Origin: Rheinheimera sp. 4Y26
GTDB taxonomy: Bacteria; Pseudomonadota; Gammaproteobacteria; Enterobacterales; Alteromonadaceae
Assembly (NCBI RefSeq): GCF_025245835.1
Contig: NZ_JAOBWS010000008.1
Span: 124,001 to 188,000, forward strand
Length of the DNA: 64,000 nt
Direction: 5' to 3'
Part shown: positions 49,644 to 59,170 of the stretch, piece by piece
How positions within the stretch are numbered: the stretch's first letter is position 1
Layout: every line of letters starts with the position of its first letter
The notes under the pieces: generated by a model
Told to the model about the DNA's origin: nothing
Databases searched by the model: none
What the model saw: the letters and a program-made list of their open reading frames with translations, nothing else
Translations under genes and position numbers: made by a program

Positions 49644-51350
49644 TTACTTTTGCATATTGTAACTTTGGCCAAAAGTATTACCAAAAAACGACTGTTTTAA
49701 CCATTGTGGCCTTTGTGCGCTGTTGGCAATTTCTTCGCCAATGGCGTAGTTAATGTCGGCAAATAAAGCGCCGGCATCATAACGGATAGGACCAAAGTCT
49801 TTGGTCAGGCCGGCAATATCATCAGATGGCTTGTGATAATGTTTGGCAAAAAACTTACCCCAAATCTCACCGCCTTTTTGCGCTGGATCTTTAGAGGTAA
49901 AACCTGTCATTAAAAACACTGAAGGTACACCTTTTTTCACTAGCGTGTAGTGGTCTGAACGGGTGAAAATGGCCTGCTCCGGCATAGGATCAGCGCTTAA
50001 CTTAATGCCGTGTTTGGCAGTGGCACGGTCTACTACAGCACCTAAAGTGGAGTGATTGGCACCAAAAGCAATCATATCGGCAAATGGATACAACAACACC
50101 GGCATATCCAGGTTAACGTTAGCCACCAGCGACTGCATTGGTTTGAGCGGATGATGGGCAAAATAATCAGCACCCAATAAACCTTTTTCTTCACCTGTTA
50201 CAGCCACAAACAAAATAGAACGTTTTGGTTTAACCGGTGCCTGGCTATATAACCGGGCAGTTTCCAGCAAAATGGCTACACCGGCGGCGTTGTCCATTAA
50301 ACCATTGTTAATTTTGTCTTTAGAGCGTAAGTCGTTGCCAATACCAATATGGTCGGAGTGGGCTGTCACCACCACATATTCGTTTTTCAGCGTTGGATCA
50401 GAACCTTCCAGCACTGCAGCCACGTTCTGGCTCTGAATGTCCGTGTGGCTTGATTCGCGGCTGAAACTCATTTTGGCATCAAGCGCAAAACCTGTTGGAA
50501 CTTGTTTTTTCTCCAGTTTGGCAAAAATGCTGTCCAGGCTTTCTTTGGCGCCGTCGAACAAAGGTTTAGCCGCTTCCATATGCAAATAAGCACCGGCTTT
50601 TAACTGCGGATAATCACCTTCTGATACACCTTTGTCATTCACCCAGCGTACCCGGGCCGAGTTTAAATACATCAGGCTGTTGGCATAAGGGCGGGTTTTC
50701 TCTTCTTGTGGTGTGTGCAGTGTGATGATACCAATGGCACCATGCTCAGCGGCCAGACGCTGTTTCAGCGAGCCTAAATGGGCAGCTTCTTCGCTTGGCA
50801 GTTTGCTTGGGCGACCAGGCAGCATCACTACTACTTTGCCTTTTACATCCAGGCCGGCGTAGTCATCCAAACCAAATTCTTTTGACACCATGCCATAACC
50901 GACAAACACCAGCTCAGCGTCTTTTACTTCCACTTTGCCTTCGTGGCTGCTTGGGCCGGTGAAAAAATGTTTTGGATAAGGCACGACCACATTTTTGCCG
51001 TTGATGTTAAAGCTCAGGCTGGCACTGTTGTTTACCAGTTTGCTTTGTTTTAATGGCACTTTCTGGAAAAAACCGCCGTTATCACCGGCCGGCTGTAAAC
51101 CCAGTTGCTGAAAATTGGTAGCGATATAGTTGCTGGCAATTAAATGGCCTTTACTGCCGGTATCCCGGCCTTCCAGTGCGTCGTCTGCCAAAAATTGCAT
51201 ATGAGCGGCGATACGGTTGGCATCAGCGCCCTGGCTGGTGGCAGCAACTGCTGTTGCCGGTACCGGTGGTGCTTCAGCACTTGGTGAAGTTGCGCTGCAG
51301 GCGCTTAATAACAGAATGGATGACAGCGTCATCAGGGTTTTGGTTTGCAT
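49644..51350 (-). CDS. M28-family metallopeptidase lipoprotein
   Basis: Exported aminopeptidase-like enzyme of 568 residues. Lipobox LSAC at about residues 15-18. A protease-associated insert (residues about 150-270) splits the catalytic domain, whose two-zinc ligands are seen in order: AHSDHIG, NGLMDNAAG, TGEEKG (catalytic Glu), a later Asp and TRSDHYTL. The third position is usually ADDNASG; here GLMDNAAG keeps the Asp. Probably releases N-terminal amino acids from peptides in the cell envelope. Confidence 0.88.
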   Translation of the reverse strand: MQTKTLMTLSSILLLSACSATSPSAEAPPVPATAVAATSQGADANRIAAHMQFLADDALEGRDTGSKGHLIASNYIATNFQQLGLQPAGDNGGFFQKVPLKQSKLVNNSASLSFNINGKNVVVPYPKHFFTGPSSHEGKVEVKDAELVFVGYGMVSKEFGLDDYAGLDVKGKVVVMLPGRPSKLPSEEAAHLGSLKQRLAAEHGAIGIITLHTPQEEKTRPYANSLMYLNSARVRWVNDKGVSEGDYPQLKAGAYLHMEAAKPLFDGAKESLDSIFAKLEKKQVPTGFALDAKMSFSRESSHTDIQSQNVAAVLEGSDPTLKNEYVVVTAHSDHIGIGNDLRSKDKINNGLMDNAAGVAILLETARLYSQAPVKPKRSILFVAVTGEEKGLLGADYFAHHPLKPMQSLVANVNLDMPVLLYPFADMIAFGANHSTLGAVVDRATAKHGIKLSADPMPEQAIFTRSDHYTLVKKGVPSVFLMTGFTSKDPAQKGGEIWGKFFAKHYHKPSDDIAGLTKDFGPIRYDAGALFADINYAIGEEIANSAQRPQWLKQSFFGNTFGQSYNMQK

Positions 51351-51451
51351 CTTGTGTTCCTGAAAAAGAGAGCAGTTAAAGCACCTGTAGTTATTATTCT
51401 GAGCTGACAGGACCCGGGCTTAAAGGCCGCAGCAGCCTAACATGAAACAAT

Positions 51452-51476
51452 AAAGACCGCCGGAGTGGCGGTCTTT
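51452..51476 (-). terminator. Terminator of the CorC/CNNM-like gene
   Basis: AAAGACCGCC (51452-51461) pairs with GGCGGTCTTT (51467-51476). On the minus strand it is about 60 bases past the stop codon of the CNNM-like gene. Its flanks allow both directions. Confidence 0.75.
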
Positions 51477-51533
51477 ATTGTGCGACGAAAAGTAGAATTT
51501 CAGCGTCGGGCTTAAAAAAGTGGTAAGCAAATG

Positions 51534-52862
51534 TTAACCGGATCTATCGCTGTCGCTGTTTAAATCATCAGCGTCGATATAATCGGGCTTTTTTATCGCC
51601 AGCACTTTATCAATACGTTTGCCGTCCATATCAATAATTTCCAGCGTCCAGTTACCCACTTCCACTTTGTCAGCGGTTTGTGGCATTTTGCCAAGCAACA
51701 ACATAATCATGCCGTTCAACGTTTGGTATCTGTTGCTGTCTTCTTCTGGTAATTTATTGATATTCAAGCAGTCTTTTAAGTCGATAACAGGCAATAAACC
51801 ATCTAACAATAAAGAGCCGTCGTCGCGGGTGATCACCATTAAGTCTTCACCGTCATCCGGATTAAATTCACCGGTTAAGGCTTCCATTAAATCCAGCAAA
51901 GTGACTAAACCTTTTAAATCACCATATTCGTCAACTACAAACACCATCTGACTGCCAGTGGTTCTGAAGTGTTCCAAAAGCTCCATGCCGGTCAGGCTGT
52001 CCGGAACAAAGTTACAAGGTTGTGCCAGCGCTGCTAAATCGGTCAGACTACCGGATACCGATTGCACCAGCAGCTGTTTGGTTGATACCACACCAATTAA
52101 ATCATCGGCATGACCACGGCACACCGGAAAACGCGAATGTGGCGACTGGGTGAGCAGCTTTAAGTTATCTTCAATCGAATTTTCAATATCCAGAAATACG
52201 ATGTCTGAGCGCGGCACCATTAATGAAGAAATACTGCGCTCGTCCAGCCGGAATACGTTTTTCACCATAGTGTGTTCGTTGTGCTCAATCACACCTGAGC
52301 TTGAACCTTCCTGCAGCATGGCATGAATATCTTCGTGGGTGACATTGGATTCCTGATTTTGGGAAAAACCAAATAACCGCATTAAGGCATGGGTAGAACC
52401 TGACAATAACCAGACAAAAGGTTTGGTTAACAGAGCCAGCAATAACATAGGCTTAGCCATAATGCAGGCGATGGTTTCAGCGCTGATTTGGCCAATACGT
52501 TTGGGCACCAGTTCACCCACAACAATAGAAATGTAGGTCACCACAATAACCACCAGCACTGTGGCAAACACACTGCTAAAGGCCACCGGCATGCCGAGTT
52601 CCTGCAACCAGATGGCAAAAGGCCCGGCCAGAATAGCTTCACCAAAGATACCGTTTAAGATACCAATAGAAGTGATACCAATCTGCACAGTGGATAAAAA
52701 CTGGGTGGGATCTTCGGCCAGTTTCAGCGCTATGGCGGCGGAGGATTTTCCGTTATGTGCCAGAGCTGTGAGCCGTGATTTACGGGCTGTGACAATAGCA
52801 ATTTCAGACATGGCAAAAATGCCGTTTAACAGAATTAAACTAACGAGGATCAGGATTTCCAT
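51534..52862 (-). CDS. HlyC/CorC-family (CNNM/DUF21) membrane protein with CBS pair
   Basis: Membrane protein of 442 residues: an N-terminal DUF21/CNNM transmembrane domain (MEILILVSLILLNGIFAMSE), two CBS domains (about 210-330) and a C-terminal CorC_HlyC transporter-associated domain. Homologues act in magnesium and cobalt efflux or export of other cations; the cation here is not determined. The ATG at 52862 is the usual family start; a 13-codon extension is open but unsupported. Confidence 0.87.
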   Translation of the reverse strand: MEILILVSLILLNGIFAMSEIAIVTARKSRLTALAHNGKSSAAIALKLAEDPTQFLSTVQIGITSIGILNGIFGEAILAGPFAIWLQELGMPVAFSSVFATVLVVIVVTYISIVVGELVPKRIGQISAETIACIMAKPMLLLALLTKPFVWLLSGSTHALMRLFGFSQNQESNVTHEDIHAMLQEGSSSGVIEHNEHTMVKNVFRLDERSISSLMVPRSDIVFLDIENSIEDNLKLLTQSPHSRFPVCRGHADDLIGVVSTKQLLVQSVSGSLTDLAALAQPCNFVPDSLTGMELLEHFRTTGSQMVFVVDEYGDLKGLVTLLDLMEALTGEFNPDDGEDLMVITRDDGSLLLDGLLPVIDLKDCLNINKLPEEDSNRYQTLNGMIMLLLGKMPQTADKVEVGNWTLEIIDMDGKRIDKVLAIKKPDYIDADDLNSDSDRSG

Positions 52863-52949
52863 ACAAACCGTAAAGTTGCTGCGAAGCGGCGAGTATAACA
52901 AAAAGTTGCGGCAGCACCAGTGTCAGTTATTGGCATTTAAACGACTGTT

Positions 52950-53591
52950 TTAACTTTGCCTGAAGATCTGACCCGGTGTTGCAATGATTGGCAGCGGAAT
53001 ATCCCAGGCTTCAACCGGTATATTGGCAACCTGCTGACACTGATGGGCAAGGCCTATCAGCACAGGTGTTGCCGCAGTTAATCCGTGGCTGTTACCGGGG
53101 GTTGTTGTTTCTAGCTGAGCTAAAGTCCGGTCGTAAAAACCGCCGCCCATGCCCAGGCGATTGCCCTGTGCATCAAATGCCACCAATGGTGTGCAAATCA
53201 CATCAAGTGCTGCCACAGGAATGATATCAACACAATTGAGCACAGGCTCAGGGATTTGAAACCTGTTCAGTTTCATTGGGGTATCTTGCTGATAACGCTG
53301 AAAAATAAGATAGCCAGGCACAAAAGGATGCAACACAGGCAAGTAGATTTGTTTGCCTGCTTGCCACAAGGCCTGAATAAGCGGACTGGTATCAAGCTCG
53401 GCGTCGTTGCTTAAATACAAGGCAATAGCAGTGGCATTCTTCACTTGTGGCAGTTGCAACATCTGGCCAACCAGCAGCTGTGCCGCTTGTTGCTGCTGCT
53501 CAGCGCTTAAGGCGTTTCGAAGTTTTCGTACTTGCTGGCGAATGGCCTGACGTTGGCTGTTAATGTCGGCAGGCGTTGTTAAATCTGTCAT
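52950..53591 (-). CDS. ygfA: 5-formyltetrahydrofolate cyclo-ligase
   Basis: Converts 5-formyl-THF to 5,10-methenyl-THF using ATP. 213 residues; N-terminal basic region (RQQVRKLRNALSAEQQ) and the C-terminal RLGMGGGFYDRTL, the conserved nucleotide/folate loop. It lies just downstream of the 6S RNA gene on the same strand, the ssrS-ygfA arrangement conserved in gammaproteobacteria. Confidence 0.9.
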   Translation of the reverse strand: MTDLTTPADINSQRQAIRQQVRKLRNALSAEQQQQAAQLLVGQMLQLPQVKNATAIALYLSNDAELDTSPLIQALWQAGKQIYLPVLHPFVPGYLIFQRYQQDTPMKLNRFQIPEPVLNCVDIIPVAALDVICTPLVAFDAQGNRLGMGGGFYDRTLAQLETTTPGNSHGLTAATPVLIGLAHQCQQVANIPVEAWDIPLPIIATPGQIFRQS

Positions 53592-53683
53592 CAAAAATTA
53601 CATTAAAAGTGCTGAACTAAAACGAGTTTTACACAGAAGCAGCAAGGAATACAGCGGTTTTAAAAGGGCTTAAAAGAGAAAGG

Positions 53684-53869
53684 AAGTGTTCTCCGAATTG
53701 CCGTGTCAAACGTTAGCCTCGAACCATAGGTTCAAGGCGGAAGTCAGATCAGCACCGCAGGCTTCCCGGTACGGGCCGGGCTTGCACAATAGTGCTGGAA
53801 AAGAATTCCTATGTTAAAACAAGTATCGGCTCGGGGACATCAGTCTAATCACAAACAACCCAGAGAACC
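53684..53869 (-). ncRNA. ssrS: 6S RNA
   Basis: The minus strand between zapA and ygfA carries the 6S landmarks. The ends pair (GTTCTCTGGG at the 5' end with CGGAGAAC at the 3' end), CCCCGAGCCGATA matches the E. coli 5' part CCCCTGAGCCGATA, and CCTTGAACCTATGGTTCGAGG is the conserved 3' hairpin. Estimated length about 186 nt (E. coli 184). The RNA sequesters sigma-70 RNA polymerase in stationary phase. The ends are estimates to within a few bases. Confidence 0.92.
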
Positions 53870-53875
53870 CAGACA

Positions 53876-53881
53876 GTATAT
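53876..53881 (-). promoter_or_regulatory. -10 element of 6S RNA
   Basis: TATACT on the minus strand lies six bases before the estimated 5' end of 6S RNA. A -35 near CTTACG with 17-base spacing is weak. Confidence 0.5.
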
Positions 53882-53905
53882 CAGCTGCAAACCAGGCCGT
53901 AAGCC

Positions 53906-54169
53906 CTAATCTGCGTTCTTTTTCAGTTCCAGCAACTCATTGCACAAATTTAACGCAATCATCAGCAATACATCTTCAGCGCCATGCACACCAGGCTGAT
54001 ATTTGGTTTTGCTGACCCGCTGTTCCAGCTCCAGCATGGCATTTTGCAGTTTTTCTTCCTGACCGGCCGGGCAGGCAATTTTCATATGGCGACCCAGCAC
54101 TGTGACCGTCAGTTGTTTTGGTTTAGGCTTAGTGTTGCTTGCTTCTGCTGTTGGCTTTTTTGGGTACAT
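53906..54169 (-). CDS. zapA: Cell division protein ZapA
   Basis: FtsZ-ring associated protein of 87 residues. The N-terminal globular part (TVTVLGRHMKIACPAGQEEKLQNA) and the coiled-coil C-terminus (DVLLMIALNLCNELLEL) match ZapA, though it is shorter than E. coli (109). Upstream of 6S RNA on the same strand, divergent from ygfB: the gammaproteobacterial zapA-ssrS-ygfA / ygfB-pepP layout. Confidence 0.9.
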   Translation of the reverse strand: MYPKKPTAEASNTKPKPKQLTVTVLGRHMKIACPAGQEEKLQNAMLELEQRVSKTKYQPGVHGAEDVLLMIALNLCNELLELKKNAD

Positions 54170-54228
54170 ATCAACCTATCTTTCCATCTTGGATGCTGGC
54201 TATCTGAAGGCGGCCGACAGGCACTGAC

Positions 54229-54257
54229 TTGGCGCTGCCTGGCGGCGGTGATAGCAT
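54229..54257 (+). promoter_or_regulatory. Possible promoter of ygfB
   Basis: TTGGCG (54229-54234), 17 bases, TAGCAT (54252-54257). Acceptable spacing but moderate match; about 35 bases before the start codon. Confidence 0.35.
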
Positions 54258-54290
54258 AGTGTCAATTATCATAGTGAATACCGGATTAAT

Positions 54291-54872
54291 ATGACTTCTC
54301 AACTGCTGCTTAACTACGATCACTGGACCAGTCAACTTGATCAACATTCGGTGATGGCGTCAGCTGCCGAGGTGCAGGGATTGATTGCCGGTATGCTCAG
54401 TGCCGGTATTCCGGCGGATGCAGGCACAATTTTACCAGTTCTGTACGACTTCTTAAACGACGGACAGGCGCTGAATGCACATTTAAAAGACTTAATTGAA
54501 CAATTAATTGCCGAAACCGCAAAACAGCTGGCGGAAGAAGACTACAGCCTGCAGTTATTGTTACCCAGCGACGACGACGCTATGCCGGAACGGCTCGAAG
54601 CCATGATTGAATGGGCGCAGGCGTTTTTAGTGGGTTTTGCCATTCAGCAAACAGATTTGTCTCTGGTGTCGCCAGATGTGCGTGAAGCTATTGATCAGCT
54701 GACCGAAGTCACCCGTATTGATATTTATACCGAAGATGACGCCAGCGACGCCGAAAACGAAGAGTCTTATTTCCTGGTGCTCGAGCATATGCGTTTGCTG
54801 GTGCTGACTTGTTTTAATGAAGTAGGGCAAAAATTTACCATCAGCGAAGTGGCAGCCAAAACGCTGCACTAA
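54291..54872 (+). CDS. ygfB: UPF0149 protein YgfB
   Basis: A 193-residue all-helical UPF0149 protein with acidic C-terminus (TEDDASDAENEE). AAEVQGLIAGMLSAG and WAQAFLVGFA are family features. In Pseudomonas a homologue modulates gene expression; the role here is unknown. It is first in the ygfB-pepP-ubiH-ubiI run; pepP follows after 43 bases. Confidence 0.9.
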   Translation: MTSQLLLNYDHWTSQLDQHSVMASAAEVQGLIAGMLSAGIPADAGTILPVLYDFLNDGQALNAHLKDLIEQLIAETAKQLAEEDYSLQLLLPSDDDAMPERLEAMIEWAQAFLVGFAIQQTDLSLVSPDVREAIDQLTEVTRIDIYTEDDASDAENEESYFLVLEHMRLLVLTCFNEVGQKFTISEVAAKTLH

Positions 54873-54915
54873 TCAGAACCCTGCATTCACAGTGTTATCC
54901 GGAGACTCAGTACTG

Positions 54916-56253
54916 ATGGCATCCATTATCAAAGCGCCGGTATTTGATACCGCAGTTTATGCCGGCCGCCGCGCCCGCCTGATGGCAAAATTACCCGAAA
55001 ATTCAGTGTTGTTGGTAAGCTCAGCCACCGAAATTACCCGAAGCCGCGATACCGAATTTGCCTTTCGTCAGGACAGCGATTTTAACTATCTGACCGGTTT
55101 TCCTGAGCCAGATGCTTTATTAATTCTGCAAAAATCAGCCAGTGGCGAAATAACAGAACTACTGCTGTGCCGGCCCAAAGACGAGCTGGCGGAAATCTGG
55201 CAAGGCCGTCGTTTTGGCCCTGAGCAAGCGGCACAACAGTTTGCTTTGCCGGCGGTTAGTAACGAGCAGCTGACACAAGAAGTGCAAAACGCGCTGAATC
55301 AAAAAACCACTTTGGTCTATAGCCAGGGTTTGTATTCAAAGCTTGATGATTTAGTCAGCAGCACTTTGGCTACCTTACGCAACTACCCGAAAAAAGGTTA
55401 TCTGGCGCCAAGCCAACAGCTGGATTTAAGGCCCATTATTGCCGAACTGCGACTTTTTAAAGACGAAGCCGAAATCGGCCTGCTGCAACAAGCCTGTAAA
55501 ATCAGTGCTGATGCGCACAAACAAGCCATGCGCCAGTGCAAAGCTGGTATGTGGGAATTTCAGCTCGAAGCCATTATCCGCCATCATTTTGCCATGCAGG
55601 GGGCTCGCGAGCCTGGCTACAACACTATTGTCGGTGGCGGTGAAAACGGCTGTATTTTGCATTACACCGACAATAACGCAGAGCTTCAGCACGGCGATTT
55701 AGTGCTGATTGACGCTGGTGGTGAACTGGCCGGTTATACCGCCGACATTACCCGTACTTTCCCGGTCAGTGGCAAATTCAGCCCCGAACAAGCCGCGTTG
55801 TATCAGGTGGTGCTGAACGCCCAATACGCCGCCTGCGCTGCGGTAAAACCGGGCAACAGTACTAAAGACACAGTGGCTGCCGCCATTTTTGAGCTGACCA
55901 AAGGGCTGCTGGAGCTGGGTATTTTGCAGGGTGAGCTTGAAGCGCTTATTAAAGAGCAGGCCTGTAAAAAGTATTTTATCCATGGCCTTGGTCACTGGCT
56001 GGGCCTGGATGTACACGACGTTGGCGCTTACAAAGTGAATGACGTAGAACGCCCCTTTGAGCCTGGTATGGTGCTGACCATAGAGCCTGGCCTTTATATT
56101 CCAAAAGGTTCTGCCTGTGAGCAAAAGTGGTGGGGGCTGGCGGTACGGATTGAAGATGATTTGCTGGTGATCAAAGATGGTCATTTAAATCTGACCGATA
56201 CTGCGCCCAAAGAAATTGCCGCTATTGAAGCATTAATGGCCGGCCTGCAATAA
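54916..56253 (+). CDS. pepP: Xaa-Pro aminopeptidase
   Basis: Proline-specific M24 aminopeptidase with a two-metal pita-bread domain. Ligands in order: DAGGELAGYTADITRTFP (two Asp), HGLGHWLGLDVHD (His), EPGLYIP (Glu) and VRIEDDLL (Glu). 445 residues (E. coli 441). ATG at 54916 is used because the conserved N-terminus begins there; the GTG at 54892 is in frame. Confidence 0.94.
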   Translation: MASIIKAPVFDTAVYAGRRARLMAKLPENSVLLVSSATEITRSRDTEFAFRQDSDFNYLTGFPEPDALLILQKSASGEITELLLCRPKDELAEIWQGRRFGPEQAAQQFALPAVSNEQLTQEVQNALNQKTTLVYSQGLYSKLDDLVSSTLATLRNYPKKGYLAPSQQLDLRPIIAELRLFKDEAEIGLLQQACKISADAHKQAMRQCKAGMWEFQLEAIIRHHFAMQGAREPGYNTIVGGGENGCILHYTDNNAELQHGDLVLIDAGGELAGYTADITRTFPVSGKFSPEQAALYQVVLNAQYAACAAVKPGNSTKDTVAAAIFELTKGLLELGILQGELEALIKEQACKKYFIHGLGHWLGLDVHDVGAYKVNDVERPFEPGMVLTIEPGLYIPKGSACEQKWWGLAVRIEDDLLVIKDGHLNLTDTAPKEIAAIEALMAGLQ

Positions 56254-56300
56254 ACCCTGCTGGCTGCTGGGGTCAGGGCCGTTGGATACAAGGAACTCAG

Positions 56301-57692
56301 TTGCATACTGACACATTTGATGTAGTGATTGCCGGTGGGGGCATGACAGGCGCCATGCTCGCTTATGTGCTGCTTAGCCAAAACCAGGCGCTAAAACTGG
56401 CTATTGTTGAGCAGCAGGCTGCGCCAGAGCCCCAGCAAGGCGCTTCGTCGCACCAGCAAGGCCAGGCCGCAACCGCGCCCCAGGTCAGTTTTGATAGCCG
56501 CAGCATTGCGCTGGCCGCAGCCAGTGTGGAGCTGTTGGCTGCATGGGGGCTTTGGAGTCAGCTGGCGCCATCAGCCTGCGCCATTGAACATATTCAGGTG
56601 TCGGATCGTGGTCATTTTGGCAAAGTGTATTTGTCTGCCAGCGAATTTAACCGCCAAAGCCTGGGGCAGGTGATTGAAATTGAATATATAGGCGCGCTGC
56701 TGTATCAAAAGCTGCAGCAGTTTAGTCAGCAGGGCACACTTTGCTGGTTCAGACCCGATCAAATTCAGCAGCTGCACAAAACCCAAAGTTGCCATCAGTT
56801 ACTGCTGGCCAGTGGCCAACAACTCAGCACAAAACTTTTGCTGCTGTGTGAAGGCGGCGATTCACCGAGCCGCCAGCTTGCCGGTATCAGCCAGCAACAA
56901 CAGCCTTATGGCCAATCTGCGGTCATTGCCAATATCGGTATTCAAAGTCCCCATCAGCAACGTGCTTTTGAACGATTTACGCCACAAGGGCCACTGGCGT
57001 TATTGCCATTAAGCCGTCAGCGTTATTCGCTGGTGTGGACGGTCACACCGGACGAAGCAGCGCGGTTAATGAAGCTCAAAGATGCAGATTTTCTGTCTGA
57101 GCTGCAAAACGCCTTTGGATACAGAGCCGGGCTGTTTCAGAGCGTCGGCAGCAGAGTCTGTTATCCGCTGACGCTTAAATACAGCACTGACGCCAGCAGC
57201 CATCGTTTAATGCTCTGTGGCAACAGCCTGCACAATTTACATCCTATTGCCGGTCAGGGTTTTAACCTGGCGCTGCGGGATATAGCGGCTGTGGCGGCTT
57301 TAATTAAAGATCAGCCAGACCCGGGCTGTTATGCCGTCACTTCGGCTTATCAGCAGCTGCGTAGCGCCGATATGCAAAAAGTGATTAGTCTCACCGACGG
57401 TTTAGTGCGGCTTTTTTCCAACAGCTCACGGTTGTTGGCTTTAGGCCGCAGCCTGGGTTTAACCGCCTTAATGCAATGCAGCGAATTAAAACAGGCCTTT
57501 GCCAGCCAAACCATGGGCTTTACGTCGCTTCAAGCACAGCAGCAAAAAACGCAGCAGCTAAACACGCAGCTGGTAAAAACGCAGCGGCTGGTAAAAGCAC
57601 AGCAACTGGCCGCTGAAAAGTCATTCTCTTGTTCTCAATCTTCTGAGCTTAATAAACAAGGCCCCGGAGGCCAGTCTGATGCAAACATCTGA
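56301..57692 (+). CDS. ubiH: 2-octaprenyl-6-methoxyphenol hydroxylase
   Basis: FAD monooxygenase of ubiquinone synthesis. FAD fingerprint VVIAGGGMTGAMLA at the N-terminus, DSRSIALAAASVELL, and GQGFNLALRD near residue 320. The protein is 463 residues against about 392 in E. coli: the C-terminal 55 residues form a Gln/Lys-rich tail. A TTG start (56301) with AAGGAA upstream is likely. The end overlaps ubiI by 14 bases. Confidence 0.9.
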   Translation: MHTDTFDVVIAGGGMTGAMLAYVLLSQNQALKLAIVEQQAAPEPQQGASSHQQGQAATAPQVSFDSRSIALAAASVELLAAWGLWSQLAPSACAIEHIQVSDRGHFGKVYLSASEFNRQSLGQVIEIEYIGALLYQKLQQFSQQGTLCWFRPDQIQQLHKTQSCHQLLLASGQQLSTKLLLLCEGGDSPSRQLAGISQQQQPYGQSAVIANIGIQSPHQQRAFERFTPQGPLALLPLSRQRYSLVWTVTPDEAARLMKLKDADFLSELQNAFGYRAGLFQSVGSRVCYPLTLKYSTDASSHRLMLCGNSLHNLHPIAGQGFNLALRDIAAVAALIKDQPDPGCYAVTSAYQQLRSADMQKVISLTDGLVRLFSNSSRLLALGRSLGLTALMQCSELKQAFASQTMGFTSLQAQQQKTQQLNTQLVKTQRLVKAQQLAAEKSFSCSQSSELNKQGPGGQSDANI

Positions 57693-58902
57693 TGTGCTCA
57701 TCGCAGGCGGCGGCAGCGCCGGTTTAACCCTGGCGCTGTTATTGGCAAGCGGCGACTATAGCCAAAAATTAAAAATTACCCTGTTGGAGCAAGGCCCGGC
57801 GCCAGAGCCTGCGCCCGCCACTTTATTAAGGGTCAGTGCGCTTAATCTGGCGTCACAGCGGTTATTAACAGCGCTGGGCGTCTGGCAGGGGCTTACGGCA
57901 AACCCGGCTTATCAGCAGATGGAAGTATGGGAAGCCGACAGTTTTGCCCGTATTGAATTTGATGCACAAACTGAAAACCAACAGGCTTTGGGCTGGATAG
58001 TCGACAATCAGCAGCTGTGTCAGCAGTTATATCTGAAGCTGCAACAATATCCGCAGGTACAGTGTTTATTTGGCCGGGCTATCAGCCAAATCAGCACAGG
58101 GGATGAACAAAGTTTAGTTACATTAAGCGATGGCTCTGTGCACTTGGCCAAATTGCTGGTGGGCGCCGATGGCGCTGAATCCAAGGTACGGCAAAGCCTG
58201 CAGTTGCCACTGACATTCTGGGATTACGACCAGCATGCGCTGGTGGCTGTGGTTAAAACACAGCAGCCGCATGGGCAATGCGCCCGTCAGGTGTTTTTGC
58301 CAACCGGGCCTTTGGCGCTGTTGCCGCTGAGCGACCCAAATTTATGCTCAATTGTCTGGAGCACCAGCCCGGCACAGGCCGCTGATTTAATGGCAAAAGA
58401 GGACGCTGAGTTTAACCAGGCGCTCAGCGCAGCAACTCAGTCGGTACTGGGTGTGCTTTCAGTGCAAAGCCCAAGGCATAAATTTCCACTGAAAATGCGT
58501 TATGCCACTCAGTGGCAACAACAGCAGGTGGTGCTGGTGGCAGATGCTGCCCACACCATACATCCGCTGGCCGGCCAGGGGATGAATTTAGGGCTGATGG
58601 ACGTTGCCGCATTAGCAGAACTAATCAATCAGCAGATGGCAAAAAATTTACCCTGGGCCAGTCAAAAGATGCTGCGCCAGTATGAACGCTGGCGAAAAGC
58701 CGAGGCACAACAGATGATTGCTGCCATGGAGCTGTTTAAACGTGGTTTTTTACTGCAGGATCCACTCGCGAAACTGGTACGAGCTGTTGGTATGAAAACC
58801 ACCAATCAGTTGCCATTTCTGAAGCGAAAAATTATGGCTGCTGCGCTCGGTAATAGTGGTGATTTACCGCAGCTGGCAAGGCCTGTACCTGTAGCGCTGT
58901 AA
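57679..58902 (+). CDS. ubiI: 2-octaprenylphenol hydroxylase (UbiI/VisC)
   Basis: Paralogue of ubiH, hydroxylating position C5 in ubiquinone synthesis. FAD motif DVLIAGGGSAGLTLAL, conserved GADGAESKVR and AHTIHPLAGQGMNLGLMD. 407 residues (E. coli 400). Starts inside the end of ubiH and is translated with it. The next operon, gcvT, begins 268 bases downstream with its own promoter. Confidence 0.92.
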   Translation: MQTSDVLIAGGGSAGLTLALLLASGDYSQKLKITLLEQGPAPEPAPATLLRVSALNLASQRLLTALGVWQGLTANPAYQQMEVWEADSFARIEFDAQTENQQALGWIVDNQQLCQQLYLKLQQYPQVQCLFGRAISQISTGDEQSLVTLSDGSVHLAKLLVGADGAESKVRQSLQLPLTFWDYDQHALVAVVKTQQPHGQCARQVFLPTGPLALLPLSDPNLCSIVWSTSPAQAADLMAKEDAEFNQALSAATQSVLGVLSVQSPRHKFPLKMRYATQWQQQQVVLVADAAHTIHPLAGQGMNLGLMDVAALAELINQQMAKNLPWASQKMLRQYERWRKAEAQQMIAAMELFKRGFLLQDPLAKLVRAVGMKTTNQLPFLKRKIMAAALGNSGDLPQLARPVPVAL

Positions 58903-58970
58903 CTTTGCGTTGAAGGTATAAGGTATACAATCCTGGCTTCGCATTATTAAATCTAATTAATAAGGGGCTG

Positions 58971-58997
58971 TTGAGCGCTTGACCCATCGGCTATAAT
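58971..58997 (+). promoter_or_regulatory. Predicted gcvT promoter
   Basis: A perfect -10 TATAAT at 58992-58997. The -35 is either TTGAGC (58971-58976, 15-base spacer) or CTGTTG (58968-58973, 18-base spacer). Neither is ideal, which fits an activator-dependent promoter such as one controlled by GcvA. No glycine riboswitch is present in the leader. Confidence 0.5.
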
Positions 58998-59170
58998 CCG
59001 GCGCAACTTTTAGCGATACCCGTAATGATGCTGTGGATATCAGCAAAATTGCCGGGCGCTGGCCAACGCCTTTATCGGCATTTGGCATAGTGCCAGACAA
59101 GCTGTACGCTGCAGAACCATTATTACCTTACACAACAGCCAGAGCATAACTGGCAGAGAGGATGGTACAG

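Noticed and set aside
58903-59170. Possible glycine riboswitch before gcvT
   Set aside because: No aptamer core could be found; control by GcvA is more likely.
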